DNA of 64,000 bases, taken from assembly GCA_029216955.1 (NCBI GenBank), contig JANAVB010006999.1, forward strand, positions 399,853 to 463,852, in the 5' to 3' direction. Positions 57,450-64,000 of this stretch are shown here, piece after piece. Within the stretch, counting starts at the first letter, position 1. Every line of letters starts with the position of its first letter. Under the pieces are notes generated by a model that ran no database searches, had not been told where the DNA came from, and worked only from the letters and a program-made list of their open reading frames with translations. The translations under genes and the position numbers were made by a program. Origin of the DNA: Iris pallida (Eukaryota; Streptophyta; Magnoliopsida; Asparagales; Iridaceae).

Positions 57450-58510
57450 ATATCTAGTCATTGCTAAAACTGTCGACATGATATACACAAGGATTTTGAT
57501 TTGTGAATAACTGAGTTTAAATCTGAATCAAAGTCTAGAACATAACTGTAGCAACCTGATACATGACTGTACTAATCGTGTAAACTCCTTGTTTGTTCTT
57601 TTAGATTTATGGTACTTGTTTATTTAACAAATCTAAGGTGGATTGGTCATAACTTGTTTTGGTTCTTGCCATTTTGCATGTGGTTCCTTCCCTTCATCGT
57701 TTTATATAATCCCTGTGTAGAGATTGTATAACCATTTATCTGGTACAGGCTGTACTATATAATGATTTTTAGCTGACAGTTATCAAGGCGTTGAACTGTG
57801 GCTTTTCGGCATTTGCAACCAAGGAGGGCCTTTGAGACTCAAACTAGCACTTGGAGCGGCAAGGGGGCTGTCATATCTCCTTTCCAGCTCAGCTGTTGGG
57901 ATAGAGGCATATCTTCTAAATGGTCTGCTACTTCTCTGTGGATGCATCATGTCAACATGCTCATCATAAAAACTTAGAGAGTAGTTAATGTATCTATGAT
58001 AGAGTAATGTTTCTTTCACTTAAATTTGTGTTGAGAAGAGAATGGTGGTTCTCCTTTGTGTTCATATTGAGGGTTAGATCTTGTAATGTTATGTATTGTA
58101 TTAAACTATTGCAATATGAATTTGAATTTATGCGCATATTAATAAAAGTTCATCTTTGATTATATATTGCTTTGAAGCCTGTTGAATATAGGTTAATGGA
58201 AATTATATTGAAATTATATATTTTTTTTTCAAAAAATATACGTAGTGGTAACGGTTATAACTGTTACAAAAGCGAAAAATAAGTAACGCAATAGCACATT
58301 TCTGTAATGGTAATAACTGTTAGGAAAATAAAATTAGTCACGGTAATAACCGTGACAAAAAGCGTTGCAAAAGTTTATTTTCGTAACGGTAATAATCGTG
58401 ACAAAAAGTGTTACAAAAATTAGTCACGGCCGATTCGTCACGGTTATTACCGTGAGGAAAATAATTTGTCACGGTAATAACCGTTAGCAATCACCTATTT
58501 TGGTGTAGTG
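57450..58510 (+). mobile_element. 3' end fragment of a CACTA (En/Spm) transposon
   Basis: The 1061 bp absent from the left LTR end in TTTTGGTGTAGTG, the inverted CACTACACCAAAA terminus. Before it are repeated subterminal motifs in both directions (CACGGTAATAACCGTGAC, AACGGTAATAATCGTGAC). The left end has no CACTA and no 3-bp duplication, so the 5' side is truncated. No transposase. It carries gene-like sequence at 57783-58019. Confidence 0.78.
57783..58019 (-). pseudogene. possible host gene fragment captured by the CACTA element
   Basis: A minus-strand frame of 78 codons with mixed composition unlike the surrounding AT-rich DNA (RPFRRYASIPTAELERRYD). I do not recognise the source. CACTA elements often carry host gene pieces, so capture is plausible, but chance cannot be excluded. 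Confidence 0.3.
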
Positions 58511-59107
58511 GGAGTAGTGTAATGAGTATGACCACATCCAAACTACTGTAACTACTGTAACTATTAGCTTACCCCTCATACACACGGGGATAAGCCGTAT
58601 CTGAACTGTAACAAACCCAAGCCGGTCATATTCATTGCTTATTCAAATCACACTATTTTACTGTTAGAAAACTGTTCATTTCTAAATTGTTTAAAAGTGC
58701 ATGATTCTATTATTATTTCAACTGTCAAATTAGCATGAATTGTACTTTGCTCCCTCCTGACTGCAGACCCAACATTTTAGGTATCACTGATGAGGCTTTG
58801 TTCCGCGATATTTTCCGAGGTCCCAACTAGAGGACGATGATCCCGAGACTGATGAGCTGGTTGTCTAGATTTTTCTTCTTCTCTTATAATTCATGATATT
58901 TGTGGAAAACAATGTATTTCAGATGTATCTTTCATTTTATTGTAATTTTTTTTTAAACTATTCGAATTATTAAAGTTGTGACAATTAGACTGTGTTGTTT
59001 ATTTACCTGCATAAGTGATACAGCTTACTGCCGCCATCTCAACAACGGTGCAGGCTAGGCATGATCCGATTCGACCCAAGAAATTGGGACCGGGTCGTGA
59101 CACCTTC

Positions 59108-60069
59108 CATCCCTATTCTTATCTTTCCTTCGTGCTTGCTAGAGATTGACCCTACTAGTTAGTTGTCCTAAAACGCCATTAGTTTAATTCTTTAAGTTGG
59201 GTAGACTACCTTATGACCTAGCAACCCCTTTGACCTAGTGACCTATATTAGCAAGCATATTTAGATCCTAGAATCTAGAGGACCTAACCCTTCTAGCCAA
59301 CCAAGGACTTGGACAAGAAGACTATAGGACAACTGTATGACTTAGAATCATTCTACCTTCTTTTAATCTAAATCTCTCGTGCCTATGTTTTTACCACTTT
59401 GACTAATGTTGCAACTATAATCTAGTTTTGCAAACTCATCCATTTATCGAGTTTGTTCATGACTTATGCTATTGAGCGGCCGCTCACTATCATATTGTCT
59501 AATCAGAACCGGTGCATGATGGTCTGATCAACCGAGTGCACTTTGGTTCGCTTTTTTTTTTCATATATCAATCTACGTGGATGGGATGTAGTTGAACTTT
59601 CCCCTTAGAATTCCATCCACGACTGCCTTGACAATTCATTTGAAATTATTCGATCGTCTTTGGATCACGTATTCGTATTCGATAAATGCATCATTTGAAC
59701 TCTATATTGCTTTTGCCTTCATCTATTTTAGGAGGGCGAAGACGTTATACTAGAACTTCTCTAGCCTTCCTATCGGCTATGACTATTCTCACTCGATGTT
59801 GCTATATCTTAATCATAAACTGCTCGGCCCTATCAAGGCCCTCCAATCGCTTAATTTAATCGAATCTATTTCGTTCTCTTAATCGTGACCCTCATTCATT
59901 ACCCGTGACCATACCGTATTGTTTTTCTACGATCTAGATCGCGATTTCTTACGACGTGATTTTATGAAAACATTGTCATCGTTGAATCCCCATTGATACC
60001 CACTCGTGTCCTCTCACCCCCCTACTAATTCTTAATTTCGAGGACGAAAATCTTTTAAGTTGGGTAGGA
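59108..60069 (+). other. E internal region, 3' part, non-coding
   Basis: No gag or pol motif in any frame. It holds the conserved block at 59477-59552 and the polypurine region at 60035-60068 ahead of TGTAAAACCCC. Confidence 0.6.
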
Positions 60070-61463
60070 TGTAAAACCCCTAAATTTCTACTATATTTTT
60101 TTGCTTTTTGGGTGGCGGAGACGCCGAATGGCGGGGTTGAGGGGGGTCGGACCGGTGGTGGTCGGCTGTGTCAGTGGTGGTGACGATGTGGTGGCGTGTT
60201 CGGAGTCACGGCGGTATACAAGCTGGAGATGGGGAGGACGGGGAACGGTGGTGTAGGCAGGGCTCGGTTGTGTAGTTTTGCCGGGTGGCTTGGCTGGTTG
60301 GGTCGGGCTGTGGTGGATGAAGCTATGTGGTTGTGATGTTGGCCACGGCAGGGGTGGTCGATTGGGTGGCAGCGGTGGTCGTGGGGATGACGAGGATGTA
60401 TCTATGGGTGGTTTGGGTTGGGGTTTGGTGCTGGCTGGTTGTCGTGGGGGTCGGGGTGTTGGAGTCGGACAACAATGGCGGAGGCTGGGTTCAGGGAAGG
60501 CAAGAATGGTCTATGGTCACATGGTGGTGCTGGTGTAGGTGGTAGGGGGCTGGACGGGACATGGTGGAGGATGGGGTAGTAACTAGGTTTAGGATTTGTG
60601 ATGTACCGTGTCGGGATTGTCGACACGAAGGAGATGCCATGTACCTTGTAAATATGGAATAAGAATTGGACGGGGTACACGGACACGATGCACGCACGTT
60701 TTGTAGAGAAAGTTTGTGGAGGAATTAATAAAAAGTTGGAGGAGTACCTGCCTATTTATAGGATGTGGAAATTCCCAATTGGATAAGAATTAGGATTCCT
60801 TTAAACCCAATTTAGATATTTCCTAATTTAATTTAAATCAATTTAAACCCAAATCCAAATATAAATCCAATTTAAATCTAATTAAATTTTTAGCTCAAAA
60901 TCAAATCAAACTTCAAAGATTAACTATTTAAATAAATCTATGAATTCAAATCAAGATTTAAATCGCCACAAAAATTTTGAAATATATTTTCCAAAATACC
61001 AATAATAATAATTTCGAAAATAATAAATATTTTTAAATATCTATTTGAATAATAAAATATTAATATTTATAAATCTCGAAAATTATATTTTTATTAAAAA
61101 TAGACTAATAAATAATTACGAAATATATGTATGCACAAATAATGCATACATGATTATGCTTTTTCTAGTATACGGTAAAATATTATTTATGATTAATAAG
61201 GCTTTATAATTAAAAATAACAAACTTGAAAATGTTGGAACGATAATAAAATAATTATTATGTATATTATTTTGAAACTATAAAAATAGAAAAATAATAAT
61301 TTTCAAAAATATGTACGCTCGCACATAATCGCACTCGTCGAGCAATTTCGGAAAATTAAATTTTCGTACGCGACGTACAATACGACTACGCGAAGTACAA
61401 TAATAAAATTTTAAATCAGTATCAAAATCGATAAAAATATAGTAGAAATTTAGGGGTTTTACA
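60070..61463 (-). mobile_element. LTR-like segment with 31-bp perfect terminal inverted repeats, apparently reversed
   Basis: 60070-60100 (starting TGTAAAACCCCTAAATTTCT) is repeated exactly, inverted, at 61433-61463. On the minus strand it reads like a normal LTR: TGT start, long AT-rich part, a TATA box (CCTATAAATAGGCAGG near 60765), then a GC-rich leader. Flanks are TAGGA and TAGGT. It stands exactly where E's right LTR should start but does not resemble E's left LTR. It is either an inverted LTR or a reversed solo LTR inserted at that point. Confidence 0.6.
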
Positions 61464-61508
61464 TAGGTTATGCTCTAATCTCATATGTTTTGGGAGCGAG
61501 ACGTAACA
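61464..61508 (+). repeat. terminal stub of E right LTR
   Basis: TAGGTTATGCTCTAATCTCA then TATGTTTTGGGAGCGAGACG and TAACA, followed by TAAAC. It resembles the end of the left LTR (TTTTGGGACTAGGGCGTTACA) and closes E at its target duplication. Confidence 0.55.
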
Positions 61509-62826
61509 TAAACCGACTCTGATTGTTAAGGTATGCATACTTTAGAGTTTTCTTTCTATTTAGAACTGAATGAATTCAGTTCATATCGATAGCCATCTTT
61601 GAAGAAGTAGAGCATACAGTAAAACATAATAATTTATCACAATTCTTACCACGACCGTGCTCGTCCCTGCATAAAACACAGATAATATTTACTACCTGCA
61701 TAAGACAATAGGTGAGCATGATCTATCTTATATGTGCGGTCATTGATGCTATGCACCACGAGGGACTTTTATATGGCATTACGACGTGCTTGTCAGCTTG
61801 GGTTGCAAGCCCTGCTGCAGGTCCCGTAATGTCTCGTGCCGAAGCACAAATTTGTTTATTTCCCCTAGGTCGATTCGGTTCTGATGCCCCAGATACCGCA
61901 TCGAGGAAAGTTCAACTTGTGCACAAGCTGTCCATGACCATGCCAATGCGTGAACTGTTTAATATGTGCAGACAGATTTTTATAGCGCGGACAGTATTGA
62001 GCGACATTATCATTTCTTCCAACTCATGCAATGATTTATTTTTCCCAAAGCCGTACTCCCGATTTAGCATCCCGTAGGCACCAAATTGTCCGAGGCATCA
62101 TAACTCACGATCGACATTTCATATTATTTTGCAGCACGTGAAATAGTCTATCTTTTTACTAGAACCTTAAACTTTCTCGTTTATGTGCGAAACTTATATT
62201 TTCAGAGTAAATTACTCTAAACGATACGTTTTTTTCCGAGTTCTTGACCTTAGTGGATTGACATGCATTTAACTTGGCATCGTCGATTTGAATGAATTCG
62301 AGGCAAAGAAAATTTCGTTTGCGGGACAGAGTAGAAAAGAAGGGGCTGAATCATCCACCAAGTTCTTTGATCGTGCCGACCGTCGAAGCGCTTCGCAACG
62401 TTCAAGCTTTAGTTACGCGAGCTCCTGCAATGGCACCAACACTTAGTTAGGATTCCTTCTTTATTCTTTCGCTTCAAAATTCGTAGATTGCATTCAGAAA
62501 ACGATGCGAAAGCACTTTTATCAAAACTAAGCGGCAAAAGCTCAAAGAAAACCATACAACGGTCCAGTCCCGTCGAATGGACTCTTATATAGAGCTCACT
62601 CGCCGAGACGCAGCCCGCTGCATCTAGGACTTATTCCAACAGAAGTCGTTCCATTAGTTGGATCGATTCTCATAACATTCGTCCAAATCGATTTGATCGA
62701 TACCGCAAAGTGTTATCGTTTACCAAGCTCAGCGGTTGAGTCAGATGGCCATCTAAGTTCCCGACCGATCTGACTCGGCGCAAACATATTACGAAGTCCG
62801 TCGCCTATCGAAAGCGGGGCACTACA

Positions 62827-62935
62827 AGGACTGCCAGAAAGGACCTTGTTGACCTTTCTATACAACAGGACTGTCACAATTTCTGACAGTCCTAAAAGTA
62901 TTGAGAACTGTCAGGAATTGTGGCAGCCCTTAGAA
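62827..62935. repeat. palindromic tandem repeat, last part
   Basis: AGGACTGCCAGAAAGGACCT continues the unit cut by D, followed by another spacer (CTTGTTGACCTTTCTATACA, slightly longer) and arms GACTGTCACAATTTCTGACA / AGAACTGTCAGGAATTGTGG. It ends before the 5' region of the right-hand gene. Confidence 0.8.
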
Positions 62936-63027
62936 AAAACCAAAAAAAGTTCATTTAGGACTCTTTCGTGTCTCCGTCAAATTACAATATATTTCCCCGA
63001 TCACTTCCTTTTCCTCTTCCGACGGCG
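62936..63027 (+). promoter_or_regulatory. 5' UTR / proximal promoter of the right-hand gene
   Basis: 92 bases with a pyrimidine-rich leader (TCACTTCCTTTTCCTCTTCC) just before the ATG at 63028. A TATA-like CAATATATTT lies at about 62985. Confidence 0.4.
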
Positions 63028-63093
63028 ATGCGGATCGCCATACTCATTCTCTTCTTCCTCTGCCTCTCTCTCGACAGAGGCGACGCTCTGCAG
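63028..63093 (+). CDS. first exon of a putative secreted or membrane protein gene
   Basis: MRIAILILFFLCLSLDRGDA then LQ, followed by donor GTGCCA (CAG|GT). The 22 codons have a short basic start, a hydrophobic core and a small-residue end, as in a signal peptide with cleavage near GDA. The exon ends in phase 0. The family cannot be told from this alone. No next exon was found with confidence up to 64000; the intron may be long. The gene would be divergent to MMS19. Confidence 0.5.
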
Positions 63094-63285
63094 GTGCCAA
63101 TTCCTCTTTTTTTCCCCCAAATCGATCGAATTATACATCTCCAAAAGAACCAAATTTTGTTTTTTCAGGGTTCGAGAATGGTTGATTAGAGCTGGTTTTA
63201 TGTTTTATTCTGATATTTTACTGATTTTTTTGATTTTTTTTTCGGGGGAAGATGACATGGGTCAAATCTTGCAAGGACACGGGGA

Positions 63286-63505
63286 CACAGGACCACAATA
63301 GCGGAATCCTCGGTCTTTAGGTGCGTAATGTAACGCTGGTTACTTGGATGTCGATTTGTTGATGACACAGATTGATTCTTTATAAATTTGGAGTCTTTAG
63401 GTGCGTAATGTAACGCTGGGACACGGGACCATTATAGCCGAATCTTCGGTGCGTAGTTAACGCTGATTTCTTTGCATGTCGATTTGTCGATGACACAGAA
63501 ATTTG
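63286..63505. repeat. diverged direct duplication, about 115-bp unit
   Basis: GACACAGGACCACAATAGCG, GAATCCTCGGT, TAATGTAACGCTGG, ATGTCGATTTGTTGATGACA recur as GACACGGGACCATTATAGCC, GAATCTTCGGT, AGTTAACGCTG, ATGTCGATTTGTCGATGACA. TCTTTAGGTGCGTAATGTAA also occurs twice exactly. Confidence 0.75.
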
Positions 63506-63891
63506 GATTCTTTAGGGTTTAGGCGAAAAATTTGGTGGATTTGGTGGGTTTCTGTTAGGTGCCTGGATAGACTGCACTGCCATTAGGGCTCCTCGAGGAA
63601 GGTTTGCCATCAATCTACAGGAATTGGACGATTGAATAAGAAAACTATAGTGGAGAAAATGGTTTGTAACTAGGGTTTTGAAGTTTTATTGAAGTAATTC
63701 GATTAAGGAAGAACATTGTAAGGACAACATGCTGTAAAGGAAATTGAAAAGAAATAAAGGACTCAATTCTCTGATTCCCTATTCTCTCTACCAATTTCCT
63801 TATATACTCGGAAAATTACTTGATTATGAATAACAGAGACCAACTAACTACTGCTGAGCTGTCTCAGTCAGTTGGGTGATTGGCTAGCTGA
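63506..63891. other. intron-like stretch, no exon recognised
   Basis: T-rich and A-rich sequence typical of a plant intron. A TAG at 63556-63558 followed by GTGCCTGG looks like an acceptor but gives a stop in the phase set by the first exon. Confidence 0.4.
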
Positions 63892-64000
63892 TAGGGGTGC
63901 AACTCGGGCGGGTTGGGTCGGGCTTGAGGTCAACCCGAGCCCAACCCGATGAATCATAAGCCTAGCCCGAGCCCGAGCCCGAGCCCGGCCCGACCTCGGG
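63892..64000. mobile_element. left end of a hAT-like MITE, cut by the window edge
   Basis: TAGGGGTGCAACTCGGGCGG then repeated GGGTCGGGC and CCCGAGCCCGAGCC words. Such TAGGGGTG + CGGG-rich ends are common in plant hAT-like MITEs. The other end is outside. Confidence 0.5.

Larger units (their letters stand above)
48255..59102 (+). mobile_element. element C: Ty3/gypsy chromovirus nested in E
   Basis: Flanked by CCTTC (48250-48254 and 59103-59107). LTRs 48255-51144 and 55140-59102 start TGTGAAACCCAG and end GGTCGTGACA; the right one carries a 1061-bp insertion. Internal order: primer site, short gag, RT, RNase H, integrase, polypurine region AATTTCGAGGACGAAATTTT. LTR ends, gag and pol match B. 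No protease and no complete chromodomain; several frameshifts. It is not autonomous as read. Confidence 0.93.
55140..59102 (+). repeat. C right LTR with a CACTA fragment inside
   Basis: Collinear with the left LTR up to 57449 and again from 58511. Small differences (for example a lost 12-bp piece in the GC-rich block near 55745) show independent change since insertion. Confidence 0.92.
41587..61508 (+). mobile_element. element E: non-coding LTR retrotransposon, carrying F and C
   Basis: Flanked by TAAAC (41582-41586 and 61509-61513). The left LTR is 41587-48085 (about 3.9 kb without F), starting TGTAAGCTC and ending GGGCGTTACA. The tRNA-Ile primer site is at 48094-48111. The internal region without C is only about 1.1 kb (48086-48254 and 59108-60069), has no gag or pol, and ends in a polypurine region TTAATTTCGAGGACGAAAAT. 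What follows (60070-61508) does not match the left LTR; see separate entry. The element depends on proteins from other elements. Confidence 0.75.
41075..62826 (+). mobile_element. element D: solo LTR (41075-41586 and 61514-62826), with E nested
   Basis: Starts TGTCACGTCCCGAG and ends GGGGCACTACA; flanks are AGGAC at 41070-41074 and 62827-62831. Without E only about 1.8 kb remains, with no primer site, coding region or second LTR, so it is a solo LTR. Its start (CGCTAAGGCGTGATGCCG) and end match solo LTR F, so both belong to one family. The frame at 61712-62077 inside it is not recognised and probably not a gene. Confidence 0.85.

Noticed and set aside
61712..62077. 121-codon plus frame
   Set aside because: Inside solo LTR D, no recognisable domain or regulatory context.
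62846..63301. 151-codon plus frame
   Set aside because: It starts within the palindromic repeat and overlaps the better supported signal-peptide exon in another frame.
63559..63600. possible second exon of the right-hand gene after TTAG
   Set aside because: In the phase set by exon 1 it reads into TAG after three codons.

Overview
This is a window of plant nuclear DNA: spliced protein-coding exons with GT-AG introns, Ty3/gypsy chromoviruses, hAT, Harbinger, Mutator and CACTA debris, and many AT-rich and homopolymer tracts. The species cannot be named from the sequence. There is no operon, rRNA, tRNA or CRISPR array.

The one clearly recognisable host gene is the 5' part of MMS19, the HEAT-repeat targeting subunit of the cytosolic iron-sulfur assembly (CIA) machinery. 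It lies on the minus strand from the ATG at 22791 to the donor after exon 7 at 4259. Seven exons (705 nt, 235 codons) join in frame with consensus splice sites; the remaining exons should lie beyond position 1. Intron 3 is 13.65 kb. It holds a Harbinger-like MITE (10242-10594 and 20248-20364) split by a 9.65 kb decayed Tekay/Del-like chromovirus ('T', 10595-20247), which itself carries hAT-type insertions, and a Mutator-like MITE at 21499-22119. Intron 6 holds a 405-bp tandem duplication and two MITEs. Left of exon 7 are a Copia-type 5' remnant and a possible 3'-terminal exon of an unknown plus-strand gene.

To the right, a second gene seems to start on the plus strand at 63028 with a signal-peptide exon. 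The roughly 1.1 kb between these two divergent start codons has been stretched to about 40 kb by two insertions into a palindromic tandem repeat. The first is element A (23640-41003, duplicated target GCAGT), with element B inserted antisense in its gag (26940-36841, GTGCG). The second is solo-LTR D (41075-62826, AGGAC), which contains E (41587-61508, TAAAC), which contains solo-LTR F (43165-45779, TTCGC) and element C (48255-59102, CCTTC). C carries a CACTA fragment in its right LTR. Each 5-bp target duplication was read directly and sets the insertion order.

A, B, C and E share an unusual primer-binding site matching the 3' end of tRNA-Ile(AAU). None of the elements looks autonomous: A keeps gag plus a chromodomain tail, E has no coding sequence, B and C have broken pol, and D and F are solo LTRs. 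The observations most worth following are the split divergent intergenic region, the tRNA-Ile-primed family, the gag-only element A, and the puzzling right LTR of E with its 31-bp inverted repeat.
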